Shown one piece after another: positions 11,501-23,421 of a stretch of DNA of 64,000 nt. The translations under genes were made by a program, and so were the position numbers. Source of the stretch: Chamaecrista fasciculata (taxonomy: Eukaryota > Streptophyta > Magnoliopsida > Fabales > Fabaceae). The notes beneath the pieces are model-generated. The model was not told the DNA's origin. It was given only the letters and a program-made list of their open reading frames with translations, and did not search any database. The stretch spans positions 101,925-165,924 of the forward strand of contig QANZ01028774.1 in the NCBI GenBank assembly GCA_003254925.1. Direction: 5' to 3'. The stretch's first letter is position 1, and every line of letters starts with the position of its first letter.

Positions 11501-14441
11501 GTTACCAGAGCTGTTGTGGTGCAATTTAGGGCCCATACTAGCCCAATTTCTGCTTTGTCTTTTGACCCAAGTGGAACACTTTTAGTTACTGCCTCAATTT
11601 ATGGGAACAACATTAATATATTTCGAATTATGCCATCCTCTTCAAAGAATGGATCAGGATCTCAAAGCAGTGATTGGACTTATTCTCATGTGCACCTATA
11701 CAAGCTACATCGTGGCATGACATCAGCAGTATGCTCCTTTTGCCATTTTTTTCTCTATGACCTTTATGTTTGTGTAGGGATGAAGGCTTTCTTATTCATT
11801 GTGTATATTAATTATACAGGTCATACAAGATATATGTTTTAGCCACTTTAGTCAATGGGTTGCCATTATTTCTTCCAAGGGTACTTGCCATATCTTTCTT
11901 CTTGCCCCTTTTGGTGGTGAGACAGTTCTTCGGGTACAGAATCCTGACACAGAGGGACCTGGTCTTTTGCCAGTTTTTCCTCTCCCATGGTGGTTCACTC
12001 CTCATTTCACAGTAAACCTGCAACAGTGTTCTGTAGCACCCCCTCCTCCTGTAACTCTCTCTGTGGTTAGCAGAATTAAAAATAGTAATGCAGGATGGCT
12101 TAATACAGTTAGTAATGCTGCATCTTCTGCAGCAGGAAAAGTCTCTATTCCATCTGGTGCTGTTTCTGCTGTCTTTCATAGTTCCATTCCTCTTAATTCA
12201 CACAATGCATACAAGACGGTTCATGCTCTGGAGTACTTATTGGTTTATAATCCCTCTGGCCATCTAGTTCAATATAGACTTCTTCCTTCAGTGGGGGCAG
12301 AGACTGGTGAAACTGCTCCAAGAACTGCCCCGGTTCCTTCAACCCAGATACCAGAAGAGGATTTGCGAGTGAGAGTTGAACCCATTCAATGGTGGGATGT
12401 CTGCAGGAGAAATGATTGGCCAGAAAAAGAGGAATTTATATCAGGAAAGACTCTTGGTGGACCAGAAGCTGAAGAAATGAGCTTGGAGAGTTCAGATTCT
12501 GAATATGACTGTGCCGTGAACAATAACTCTATAAAATATTATGAGCAATGTCACTTCTCAAATGCCGAGGTGCAGATAAATTCTGGGAGGATACCAATCT
12601 GGCAGAAGTCTGAGGTATTCATTCTGGTTTCTGGTTTCTGTTGTAAATACTCATGTTGTTAACTTTTGAAACATGCATATAACCATAAAATTAAACCAAT
12701 CCCCCCTCTTCCCTCCTCCCTCCTTTTCTATTTTTAGGTTTCTTTCTATGTGATTAGTCCTCTAGAGGCCAAGGAGCAGATTTTATGTGATGGCCCCCAA
12801 ATCAGCGGAGAGATTGAAATAGAAAATATTTCTATTACTGAGGTTGAAATAAGACAGAAGGATTTGTTGCCCGTCTTTAATCATTTTCATGGAATTCAGT
12901 CCCCGTGGGGTGACAGGTAATGATCACTTGTCTGTTTTGTTTTTGGTTGGATGCAGTTGAGAAGTCTTTATGATAATTGTGCTATTTTAGATTTGATTTC
13001 ACTTTCACCTGGATGGTTTCGTTTTAGATTTAGGCCATGGCTCTTACCAAAAGCATTAGATTCTTAATTGTTCTGCTCCCAGTTTGCACCTGCCTTTCCT
13101 TGGTTTCTTCAATTTTGCACTTGCTTATCCTTGTGATGCCTCATTTGCTAGGATCGTCAAGTTTAAGTTGCCCCCTGCTTTGTATACCACTTTATGCATT
13201 TTTATCCTATGTAGCACTTCTCTACGTTCTTGGTGGAGATCCTTTGGTTGGGTTTAAATGATTGCAATAGTGATACATATGATAGGAGCTTGAGATACTC
13301 TTCGAGAGTTCAAGAATCTTCCTTCTTTTTTTCATAACTATTTTTCCAGTGTTTTTGTTATTTTGTTATTGCATGGTGCAGACATGGATGGTTCTGTAAT
13401 GGCTAATGAGGTTTTTTTTTTCTGGCTCCAATTTACTTTACTGTTAAGTTTGATTTCTCCTTGTTTCTTCTGTTTAATCTCCAATAATATAGCTTAATTT
13501 GTAGGAGGGCATTGTTTTACTTCAAACATTGTCATGTATCTGAGAGGTTCAATTTGAGGGTTGAGGTTCCTTCTGCTTGACTTTTTATTCCCTTCGAGAG
13601 ACAATAGTATAACAGCATGACTCTCTGTTGACATAGTCAAACAATGATTCAACTATTATTGTTCATATTTCTGATGTTCTAAAATATTTGCCAGAGGTGT
13701 TGTTATGGGACGTTTTTCTAGCTCTTCTTCTGATTCACATGGATTTGAGGAAAAGTTATCCGATGATACTGTAATGTCCCATTCAAAGTCAATGGCCCCT
13801 TTCTCTCCTGGAAAGGCCAATGGAGATGGTGGTAAGATTAGCAATCTATTATTTTATCTCCTGTCATATATCTCAGGGACCAATGTAACCCCATATTCTC
13901 AATAATGTCAGGCTTGTCAGCATATTTTCGTTCTTCAAGTGACTTGTCTAGAAATCAGACTTGTTGCAAGGATGGGGAGGAAGTTCTATTGGGATCACCT
14001 GTTCTAACCCAGGAAACAAGTGCCGTAGATGATGCTTCCATCGGTTCCTCGCATTTTTCCAATAGTGTAACCACAGAATCTAAAGTATTGAAGAGTAACG
14101 GAGCCGGTGGCAATATAAATTCAAGTTTAGGTGGTCATAATTTGAATATGAACATCGCTGATGGGGAGCCAATGCATGATTCACCTGACTTTGAGCAATT
14201 CTTTCAAGAGGGTTATTGTAAAGCAGCAGATGAATGTCATGAATCAACAGAAGTTGCTAATGAAATTGATTGCAGCAGTCCTTGTGGCAGGGAGAAATCT
14301 GAGGAGGACGACAACGATAATGATGACATGCTTGGTTGTGTATTCGACTTCTCCGAGGAAGGTAAGACATTTTTGCAGGTACTCCTCGAGTATTAACATG
14401 GTGACTGGTTATTCAAATATGTGTTGGGTGTTGCAGGTTGA
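8548..14441 (+). CDS. ATG18F: Autophagy-related protein 18f-like (WD40 plus BCAS3 domain)
   Basis: Nine exons: 8548-8712, 10019-10462, 10769-11209, 11483-11728, 11820-12614, 12738-12916, 13695-13831, 13912-14361, 14437-14441, giving 953 residues. ATG18 proteins are PROPPIN-like propellers that bind phosphoinositides on forming autophagosomes. The N-terminal part (to about residue 440) has the propeller signatures: HVLLLGYSNGFQVLDVED, HTSPISALSFDPSGTLLVTAS and DICFSHFSQWVAIISSKGT. At the site where classical ATG18 has FRRG this one reads LHRG (425-428), as in the plant f-h branch. A BCAS3-type region follows (HALEYLLVYNPSGHLVQY, then VEPIQWWDVCRR). The Ser- and acid-rich tail ends CVFDFSEEG. 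An ATG two codons before the propeller leader (8548) was preferred to the in-frame TTG at 8542. The last Gly codon is split by an intron, leaving a 5-base coding exon. Intron 1 is long (1.3 kb). Confidence 0.9.
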
Positions 14442-15044
14442 TGATGATTACATGCGCTTGCCTCCCTCTTAAAATTATTTTATATCGGTTGGTTTAAAGA
14501 ATTTAATTGACAAATGCTGGTGATTGCTTTGCAACAAGCTAAGTGCTACTGACCATTGATTCAAGGAATTTTATGTTCTTCTCTCACAATATTCCTTCCC
14601 AGGCAAATTATTCTTCACGTCTTCTAATCTTCATGTAAATGCTGTATATTGGAATTCATAATTTTAAATGATTCGTGTGAACTGGTTCTTTATATCTTTG
14701 TAATATATTATTTCTTCACAATATCAAGCTAAAGGGCAAATAATAGCGAGAGCTTGTTAGAGAAAAGAAACATGACCAGGAGCTTCTTACCTTCCCAATC
14801 ACTGAACACATCACATCGTCCCTCACCCTCCAGGTTGATATTTCTTAGGCTGGCCATCTGAAATTATGGCATGAATAATTTATTTGCCTTTTATAAAATG
14901 AATTTCTTGGAAAAAAAATTTTCTCCTTTTACAGTTTTTAAACTTATTCAGAAATTCTTCTAAAAAATATTTTCTGGCTTTAATCCACGTAATCAAGGTG
15001 CCTTGTTTTGTTAAAGTTATTATTGGTCTTTGTAGTTAAAATAA
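14442..15044. other. 3' region of ATG18f, no further gene seen
   Basis: Probably 3' UTR for the first few hundred bases, then AT-rich intergenic DNA. No conserved coding frame or RNA gene was recognised. Confidence 0.4.
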
Positions 15045-16507
15045 GGGTAAATTGTAGTTTGGTACCCTGTGGTTAGGGGCGATCCCACTTTAGTACCCTG
15101 AAAGAAAAATTTTTGCAGTTTGGTGGTCCGTGGTTTGCTCCGTTAGCGAATTGGTCCCCTGTGCTTTATTTCCGTTGGGATTTAATGGAAAATGTGATTG
15201 TGACCATCTTAAAATGTCAAAAACCTCCCAATAAGTATTCTCTTATGCGTTTAAGTCCTTTCCCTTTACTAAAAGGGATCAAAACATAAAGAAAACAAAA
15301 ATTAAAGGGTACATTATATAATTTTACTGTTGAGTTGAAAATAATTATAAAAGAGTCTTTAGAATTCTAATATTACAGAATTTTCTCCTTATCATAAGAT
15401 TTCTTTTGAATAGGTTCTGATTTAATTACACTTTAATCCCAAAAGTTTATAATCTTTATCAAAATAGTCCTTAGAACCTCAAAAGACAAATGAACATCCA
15501 TGATTTATCAAAAAATCTTCATATTCAACTACCAGAAGCTGAAATTTTCATTCAAGTACACTACAAACAAATCAAAACCCCCAAGTTTTTCTAAAATCAA
15601 GCCCCACAAATCAAAAACCCTCTCAACAAAATCAACATCAAAATCAACAAAATTAATGATTAGATTCGCTATCTTGATTGTTAAAAACTTAATGGTTATT
15701 TTTTTTGGTAGGCGAAAATTTAGTTGACGCAATCTTCGAATCGGAGCTTCCTTTTTGCAGAACGAGAAGAATAGATTTGTTGTTCTTCAGCATCGATTCT
15801 CGTTCTCGCTCGGGCTCTCCAGAGCTCGAATAGCGGCGATGATTTGGTTCTTGGAAGGGATGATTTGGTGGCGAACCGAGTCGGTCCTGATATGAAGAAA
15901 TTGGTTGTTGACTATGTTGATTTTGGTCTTGAGACGGTTTTTGATTTGTGGGGTTGATTTTGAAAAAAATTGGGGGTTTTAATTTGTTTGTACTTAGAAT
16001 GAAAATTTCACCATCTGCTAGTTTGAATATGTGGTTTTTCTTTTATAAATCATAGATGCTCATTTGTCTTTTGAGGTTCTAAGGACTATTTTGAGAAAAA
16101 TCATAAACTTTTGGGATTAAAGTGTAATTAAATCAAGACCTATTCAAAAGAAATCTTATGAAAAAGAGAAAATTCTGTAATATTAGAATTCAAAAACCCT
16201 TTTATAATTATTTTCAACTCAACAGTAAAATTACATAATGTATCCTTTAGTTTCTGTTTTCTTTATGTTTTGATCCCTTTTAGTAAAGGAAAAAGACTTA
16301 AATGCATAAGAGAAGACTTGTTGAGAGGTTTTTGACATTTTAAGGTGGTCACAATCGCATTTTCCGTTAAATCCTAACGAAAATAAAGCACAGGTGACCA
16401 ATTCGCTAACAAAGCAAACCACGGGGCACCACACTGCAAAAATTTTTCTTTCATGATACCAAAGTGGGATCGCCCCTAACCATAGGGTACCAAACTGCAA
16501 TTTATCC
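15045..16507. mobile_element. Long foldback MULE-type element with GC-rich centre
   Basis: A 1,463-bp element beginning GGGTAAATTGTAGTTTGG and ending in the reverse complement. The 9-bp flanks TTAAAATAA (15036-15044) and TTAAAATAT (16508-16516) match at 8 of 9. The arms, close to 590 bp each, are inverted copies (15045-15640 against 15925-16507). Between them, about 15660-15925, lies a non-repeated, more GC-rich core (..GCGGCGATGATTTGG..) that resembles captured gene sequence, though I could not identify the donor. No transposase frame. Confidence 0.8.
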
Positions 16508-16602
16508 TTAAAATATTAACTAACAAAAGTTTGTTTTTGTTAACAACAATGAAAATTAGTACGTAACAGTCTACTTAATGGTCACTAAAACACATTTCCA
16601 AA

Positions 16603-17177
16603 TAGAGCCGTCAAAACGGGTTCCAACCCATGGGTTGGACCCATTTAACCCACCAAAAAGGTGAGCTGGGTTGATGAAATCCTAGCTCACCAGTGATTTT
16701 GCCCTACGTGGGTTGATTCACCTAACCCGCGAGCCATGTTGAGCTAACCCGGCGAGTTGTTGGGTTGACTCACCAACCCAACTAAATAAAAATAAATTGA
16801 ATTTTAAAAAATAAAAACTAAAAATTTAATTCACTAACTTAAATTTTAAACCTAAAACTTAATCCACTCATCTTTTCCTCTTCCAAAAAAACAAATCTGA
16901 TGGTATATATAGTTGTAAATATGTATAAATTATTAAATTATAATGTATCATGTATGCACAAGAAAAAAAAATAGGTTGCAAAAATAAAAAACAGGTTGAA
17001 GAAAAAAAAAATTTTTAATGGGTTAAGTGAGCCAACCCCGCTCACTAAGCTAGTGAGCCCGGGTTGGCGAAATCCTGGCTCACCAAATATTCTAGCCCGA
17101 GTGAGCCAACCCGTATAACCCATAACCCGTGGTGGGCCAACCCGTGTGAGCCGGGTTGGCGCACTTTGACACCTCTA
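16603..17177. mobile_element. hAT-like MITE rich in GGGTTGG motifs
   Basis: Imperfect terminal inverted repeats TAGAGCCGTCAAAACGGG and, reversed, TAGAGGTGTCAAAGTGCG, followed on both arms by repeats of GGGTTGGCTCACC-type words; the middle is AT-rich. The TAGAGGTGTCAAA terminus is typical of plant hAT MITEs. No clean 8-bp duplication was found. It abuts the retroelement fossil that follows. Confidence 0.45.
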
Positions 17178-17697
17178 TAGGCAGTTGTACGCTAAATTTG
17201 GGAAGTGAGTTTTGGTTGGATGAAGTGATGTTTTTGGGCCATGTCATTAACCGTGAAGGTGTGGCTGTGGATCCGAGTAAGTCCCAAGCCTTGTGCAATG
17301 GGAGAGGCCGACGTCAGTGACGGAGACTCGTAGTTTTCGGGGTTTAGCAGGTTACTATCGAAGGTGTATCCTTGGGTTCTCACAACTCGCTCTACCATTG
17401 ACGAGGTTGACGAGAAAGGTAGTACCTTTTGTGTGGAGCTGAGAGTGTGAGCAGTGTTTTCAGACTCTAGAGGAGAGGTTGACTATGTCGCCATTGCTAG
17501 TCATACCGAATCTCGAAGGACCGTACGAAGTGTATATAGATGCGTCTAAGAAGGGGTTAGGTTGTGTGTTGATGCAGAATGGCCAAGTAGTGGCCTATGC
17601 ATCACGACAGCTACACCTGCATGAGGAGAATTACCCGACGCATGACATGGAGTTAGCAGCTGTGGCATATGTCACGACCCAAAACCTAGGCACGTGA
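17178..17697 (+). mobile_element. Ty3/gypsy pol fossil (reverse transcriptase to RNase H part)
   Basis: Translated pieces match the end of a Ty3/gypsy reverse transcriptase (FLGHVINREGVAVDPSK) and the start of its RNase H domain ([25 protein letters not shown]). It is a broken fragment with several interruptions, lacking gag, protease, integrase and both LTRs here. An old relic. Confidence 0.8.
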
Positions 17698-18358
17698 CCG
17701 GCACGAAATGCAAGAAAAATCTCACACCCATAAGCCTATACTTAAAAGATATCATATGCCAAACTAAAATTACATAAATGAAATTGTCATTTATAATTTA
17801 TCACAACAAATCTTACAAAAGCAGAACATACTGCCTGTGGATTCGTAGAGCAACTCTAGAGTTCAATAATATAGAGTACAACCTGGCACACACGAACAAT
17901 GTGTGTTTCGTCTTCTAACAGTACATCACCTACCCCGACACTTCAAACCTTCTAAACCTGCAAGTAAAAATAAATAAATAAAAGGGGGTGAGTTTTACAA
18001 CTCAGTGAGTGGCTAACCCATCCCAATCGTGGGGTTAGACACTANGAAAAGAAAAAAAAATATTTGATAAGTTGGTTTGACTGGGTGGGGTGGATAGAGG
18101 AGAGAGAGGTCACGTGAGGAGTTGGGAAAAAGGGACAGATGGCCTTACGCAAGGACGCGAAGAGGGACGAGTCTCCGACAAAATAGAGCAAACTGGCCGT
18201 ACCATAATCAAATAAAAATCTTGCTCCCTCCCCATCCTCACTTTGATGCTGACATCTGTACGGATGTCACTCCTTCCTCCACATGTCCCTCTTTCTTTTC
18301 TTTTGTCCTTTTTCACCCCTCCTCTTTCCTTCTCTCAAGATTCGCGTGATTCTCTTCA

Positions 18359-18360
<2 letters not shown>
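17698..18360. other. Repeat-derived sequence, possibly LTR related
   Basis: The sequence changes abruptly after about 17671 to TGTCACGACCCAAAACC, a type of start seen on plant gypsy LTRs, and contains GAGTTTTACAACTCAGTGAG near 17990, also common in such LTRs. No partner repeat was found in the window, so this is only a suggestion. No gene. Confidence 0.3.
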
Positions 18361-18408
<48 letters not shown>

Positions 18409-18420
18409 NTCTCTCTCTCT
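18361..18420. repeat. (CT)n microsatellite
   Basis: About 60 bases of CT repeats with one unresolved base near 18409. It follows a pyrimidine-rich tract. Confidence 0.95.
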
Positions 18421-20389
18421 AATTATATATCTATATAATTTTTCACTACCATATCATATCACACACACTCTTTCCATTCTACTGTATATACTCTCAAACA
18501 ATCACTCGCTAATACGATCGTAGATTTTGTTCCATCGTGATTTTTAATTTTGACCATGATATATAGTAGTTGATTTTATGTTAATTTTGTAACTTCGAAC
18601 AAACATTGCAATACTAACATATAGATATTGTCACTTATGCAATTATAAGATTGCAACTAATAAGTCTATAAAATAATACTTTGATATTAATTAAAAGTAT
18701 TTGAGTCATGAGAATTGAAGTCATCTCAAAAGCCATTGCTATATAAATTTGACACGTTGAGGTGAGCCCTCCCTCGCATGCATGATGATGCATCCCCACC
18801 TTATGAGTTAAACAGACAGCTCGTGCTTGATGAATGATGATGGATATCATATGATGCACATTTTCTACTAAATCTTAAAATCCACACCTTTTTGACAATT
18901 CAATCATCTTGGGCCCTCCAACCATACTTTCACCCTTAATTCACTGCATCAATATATATATATATAGCCTCCCACTCATATATATATCATTCATGAAACG
19001 TCATTCAGATTCACAAGTACACTCTCATCATCACAATTCACAACCCCTCAATCATATATCTACATTTTTTACGCTCTCTCATTATAATTCTTCAATTCTA
19101 AAACATATAGAAAACCAATTAGCAAATGTTATATATATAAAAAGTAACCAAACGACTCCCACCTTTCATTTTGAAAACACATTGATGGATTGCTTCAAAT
19201 TTTATATATGATTGATAGTAATGCTCTTTGATGAATCGAATTTGAGTCAAGAGAACTTGCTTAGCTTATTAATTGAGTATCTGTGCAAGAATGATTCTTA
19301 AAAAATGTACGTACGGCCTTTATTTGAAACACCTCCCATTGAAGTTAGTAACTGAGTCAGAGAAAGTTCATTAAGAAAATACAGGATTTCTAATAGTCTT
19401 ACCTCCTTTATGACGAGAGATTGAGGACTCTATGTGTGGGATTCAAACTCATGTGAAGAAAATCTCTAGAATATCCATATATGGTTTAGGAGGGTCCTCA
19501 AAGGGTAAGGCCTATGCTTAACAGTGTTTGTCCCTTTTGCAAAAAATTTCTTACAAATTTGAACTCTTTTTCATCTTGATTTGTAGATCCCTTATGTATA
19601 TATATATAGAAAAAATGAAGATGAATATAATTTACTAGACCAAAACCTTTCCCAACTCCCATCTCTAACTAAAGCAACAAGACAAAGTTGTGGGTCACAT
19701 GCCATGATCCTAGGGTAAATTGTCTCTTTATGAGTTAACTAATAGCTATAGCCATTATTCCATTGCAAAATGCCATCGAATCAAACATCGACAGCTTCAC
19801 AATCTACAACAAATGCAACAGTTATAGGATAAATATTCTTTGAATAATGGAAAGAAACTAATGATACGTGTACGTGATCAATCTAGTCTACAATATGGAT
19901 AGGGATTAAGAGAGAGAGAAAGAAGTAAGTGAGATAAAATTAATTATATATATATATATTGCTTTTTGAATAACTACGAGTCTAATCTTGGATCATACCA
20001 AATTGGTGCTCATTCACAGATATGTTCAATTTTTCACTATCCATCCTTTAACCCTACCATTTTGTCTTTTGGAAGAGACAAAATCAGCCAAAAATATCTT
20101 AAGATGCCCAATGTCACAATACTCATCATGTCGTTTTGAAGTTGTCCCTCTTTCAAGTTTTAGCTTCACATTAATTTGGCAAGCAATTTCATTGTCTCAG
20201 CTGGCATCACAAATAATTGACGTCTCCAACATTTTCTCAGCCTAACTCTCAAACATGTTAATAATAATTATGCTTATGTACTGTTTACTATCTAGCTAGT
20301 AACACTTTTTTATTATGATTATTTTCAAAGTTAATTAATTAATCATAATTTGTTAGTCCCTGTTTCACTTCCTAAAAAGCAATACAATA
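18421..20389. other. AT-rich intergenic DNA, no gene seen
   Basis: Nearly 2 kb with short AT microsatellites (18952-18966, 19601-19610, 19944-19960) and no conserved frame. Short open frames here have amino-acid compositions expected of random AT-rich DNA. Confidence 0.45.
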
Positions 20390-20735
20390 CTCCATACGGT
20401 ATATATATCTGATGTTTTGGAGAACTTTTTTTATTTTAAAATATCTGATGTTTTACAAATTCAAGAGAACATTAATTATTTTTTTACCATTCTATCCCTA
20501 TTATATATAACAGAATCATAAAAGAATAAATATTTCCCAAGTAATTTAATAGGAATAGGTTAGTCTTTTTATCTCATTTTTCTCTTCATTTTAGGTGAAC
20601 TAATCANTCCCAAATAATTTAATAGGGATAGTTTAGTCTTTTTATCTCATTTTTCTCTTCATTTTAGGTGAACTAATCATTTCCTTAATCTATGTGCATT
20701 AACCTTAAACATCAAATATATAGAACCGGAGGGAG
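20390..20735. mobile_element. Stowaway-like MITE with internal tandem duplication
   Basis: The right end AACCGGAGGGAG followed by TA is a classic Stowaway terminus; the left end CTCCATACGG after TA is a degenerate partner. A unit of about 74 bp (ending GGTGAACTAATCA) is duplicated in tandem at about 20534-20607 and 20608-20682. The same family occurs in split form at 6963-8041. Confidence 0.65.
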
Positions 20736-21065
20736 TATTAAATTAGAGGGAAAAAATATATATTGGTAAACTACGATTCTAATTTCAATTAACTACTATT
20801 TATAAAAATTCTTTTATATTATAATGATAATATTTATTTTCTTAGTATTATATTAATAAGTTATGAGAATAATTGTATATTTTATTTATTAGTATATTAA
20901 GGATAAATTAACAATAATTTCTTTCAAACCGTTTAAACCGAACCGCCCAAACCGTTTTTTATTGGTTTAGTTTTGATGAATGAAATCAATCAACGATTCA
21001 ATTTAAAAAATCACTTCAAACCATCCAAACCGCTCGACGAACACCCCGAACTGTCATAAGAAGAA

Positions 21066-21361
21066 GGGTAAATTGCAATTTGGTACCCTGTGGTTAGGGG
21101 CGGTTCCCCTTTGGTACCTTGAAAGAAAAATTTTTGCACTGTGGTACCCCGTGGTTTGCTCCGTTAGCGATTTGGTACCCTGAGGTTTTTTTCTGTTAGG
21201 ATTTAACGGCAAATGTTAGTTAAAATGTCAAAAATCTCCCAAAAAGTCTTCTCTTATGCGTTTAAGTCCTTTCCCTTTACTAAAAGGGATCAAAACATAA
21301 AGAATTAATTATAAAAGGGTCTTTAGAATTCTAATATTATAGATTTTTCTCCTTTTCATAA
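21066..21361. mobile_element. Single arm of a GGGTAAATT-family MULE
   Basis: About 295 bp matching the left arm of the 15045-16507 element in the same order (TTTGGTACCCTGTGGTTAGG, then GGTTTGCTCCGTTAGCGA, then AAAGGGATCAAAACATAAAG) but without the opposite arm. It stops at an AT microsatellite about 140 bp upstream of the AHP start codon, so it forms part of that gene's promoter region. Confidence 0.65.
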
Positions 21362-21409
21362 NATATATATATATATAGTTTTGTACAAGGAAAAGGGGAG
21401 ATTGAAATC

Positions 21410-21421
21410 ATGAATCTGTGA
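21410..21421 (+). promoter_or_regulatory. Tiny upstream ORF in the AHP leader
   Basis: ATG AAT CTG TGA lies 82 bases before the main AHP start. If the transcript begins upstream of it, this three-codon uORF would precede the main frame. Whether it is transcribed or affects translation cannot be seen. Confidence 0.3.
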
Positions 21422-21503
21422 GGCAGTGATTAGTGAGTGAGTGAGAGAGAGAGAGATCAGTTTACTCTTACAACTTGAGTTTGAGAGAGAAACAACAACA
21501 AAA

Positions 21504-23115
21504 ATGGATGTTGTGGCTCAATTGAGGAAGCAGCTGGTTGATTATACTGAGTCTCTATTTCAGCAGGTAGGAAAAAAATAATGATAATCTTGTGTGATTC
21601 ATGTATATATATATATATATATACTGCATCAGTTTTAATTAATTAATCTCTTGTTTTAATTTGTTGATTGGGAAGGGGATTCTTGATGATCAATATAACC
21701 AGCTTCAGCAACTTCAAGATGAAAGCAACCCAGAGTTTGTGGTTGAAGTGGTCACTCTCTTCTTTGACGATGCTGAGAGGCTTCTCAATGAACTCTCAAA
21801 AGCACTGTAATATATAATTATATAAATATAAATTAGTCCCACATTGATTAATAGTATTTCTCTGTTCTCATTTAGAGTAGATAGTGTCTTTTTTACTTGA
21901 ACTTGTGTTTGTGAATTTGAATATCTGAAAAATATATATATAGAGGCCAAGAAAGCATTGATTTCAAAACAGTGGACGCCTATGTTCACCAGCTCAAGGG
22001 AAGTAGCTCCAGGTAATTAACTAATAAACTCCATTATTCTTTCTTCCATACCTTAAAAACCTCAACATAGGATGCTCCTCTTACATACCAAACGACAAAA
22101 ATTATAACTTTAGTGTGTGTGTGTGTGTGTGTACATATTTGGGCATGTTACTCTTCCTTTTTCTCACTTTGCTAATTAAGACATGTACTGATGATATGTA
22201 CCCTTAGCTTCTTCTTCTACCACCCGAAGCTAGCAAGCAGCTTTTTTTCTTGCAATTACTTCACTCCACTATATATAGTTTTACTAAAAGCATTGATAAA
22301 CTCATGATATATTCTTTATAACTTTATGCTACATGTTTGCTATATACATATATGTAGTTTGACTCGGAAGATTGAAAAACAAGTGATGGAGTTTCCTTTA
22401 AGCCTTTTGTCAGACTGATGAGAGATTTGACATATTAGCAACCCATGAGCTGAACCCATATTGGAACCTTTGTTTGGAGACCTGTTCACATTTAGTTTCC
22501 CATTGTGCTTCAAGGAGAATTGGCTTCAGGAAAAGATACATACTTGTAGTCCTATGGAAGACACTTGTGAAAAATCGAAAATAGACATAACATATTAACA
22601 TAACACTACAGAATTTCAGCTTCCATGTTAAAGTGTTACTTGGGGTGTGCGTGTATGTTCTTTATGAGTTAGACTATAATGCAAAGTTTGATTCTTGATA
22701 TGAGATGCAATGGGTCTTGAGCCAATAAAATAATGACACGTGGAAGAGTTAGTTGTATGTAACTAGTAATATAACTCCATACACAGTTTTGATTGGTTAA
22801 AAAAATCATTATTTTTTTATTATTTTTCAGTATTAAATTACATCAATGGCTATACTTATGTCATATCAGCAATTGCATCCCATGTTAAGAATTAAACTTT
22901 GCATTTTAGACAAACCCGTTGTTTATAGAGCTATAATTAATTTGAGTAAGATGATAAGTGTGTTATGGGAAATATACATAACAGCATTGGTGCACAGAGA
23001 GTCCAAAGAGAGTGCATCCCCTTCCGCAACTATTGTGAGCAGCAGAATGTTGAAGGGTAGGCTTGCTTCTTCTTCAAAATCCCATATATATAGAAACTTT
23101 CTCTATGTATATGGC

Positions 23116-23148
<33 letters not shown>

Positions 23149-23308
23149 TTGTGGGAGTGCTGATATTTCACTATTCAGGTGTCTTAAAAGCTTGCAACAA
23201 GTAAAAGCAGAGTATTCAATGGTGAAAAGCAAGCTACAGATGCTGTTCCAGGCAAGGCCTATATCATCATCAGTATAATAATTGATGAGGAAATGTTTAA
23301 ATTTGGCT

Positions 23309-23346
<38 letters not shown>

Positions 23347-23421
23347 TTTATTAATTAATACTTAATGTTTCTGTAGCTGGAGCAACTGATTTTGGCCAAA
23401 GGAGGGTCTGCTTCTATGTAG
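21504..23421 (+). CDS. AHP: Histidine-containing phosphotransfer protein (AHP1-like)
   Basis: Six exons: 21504-21566, 21676-21806, 21944-22012, 22985-23056, 23179-23251, 23377-23421; 150 residues, the usual AHP length. It relays phosphate from cytokinin receptor histidine kinases to response regulators, moving between cytosol and nucleus. The HPt four-helix bundle is complete: ESNPEFVVEVVTLFFDDAER, then VDAYVHQLKGSSSSIGAQRV with the phospho-accepting His at residue 80, then FRNYCEQQNVEGCLKSLQQV and the C-terminal helix ending KLQMLFQLEQLILAKGG. Intron 3 (about 970 bp) carries a MITE. Intron 5 has a GC donor (CAG then GCAAGG) rather than GT. The conserved His separates it from pseudo-HPt proteins such as AHP6. 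Confidence 0.93.
22666..22917. mobile_element. MULE-type MITE in AHP intron 3
   Basis: 252 bp with terminal inverted repeats around ACTATAATGCAAAGTTTGATTC. The 9-bp flanks GTTCTTTAT (22657-22665) and GTTGTTTAT (22918-22926) match at 8 of 9. A second copy, inverted in its interior, is at 41503-41736; both contain GACACGTGGAAGAGTTAG or its complement. Confidence 0.7.

Noticed and set aside
13037-13261. 74-residue hydrophobic open frame
   Set aside because: It lies wholly in an ATG18f intron, has no homology I recognise, and its composition fits T-rich intron sequence.
17178-17697. A host gene at the RNase H-like frame
   Set aside because: The motifs are those of Ty3/gypsy pol and the piece is an isolated broken fossil.
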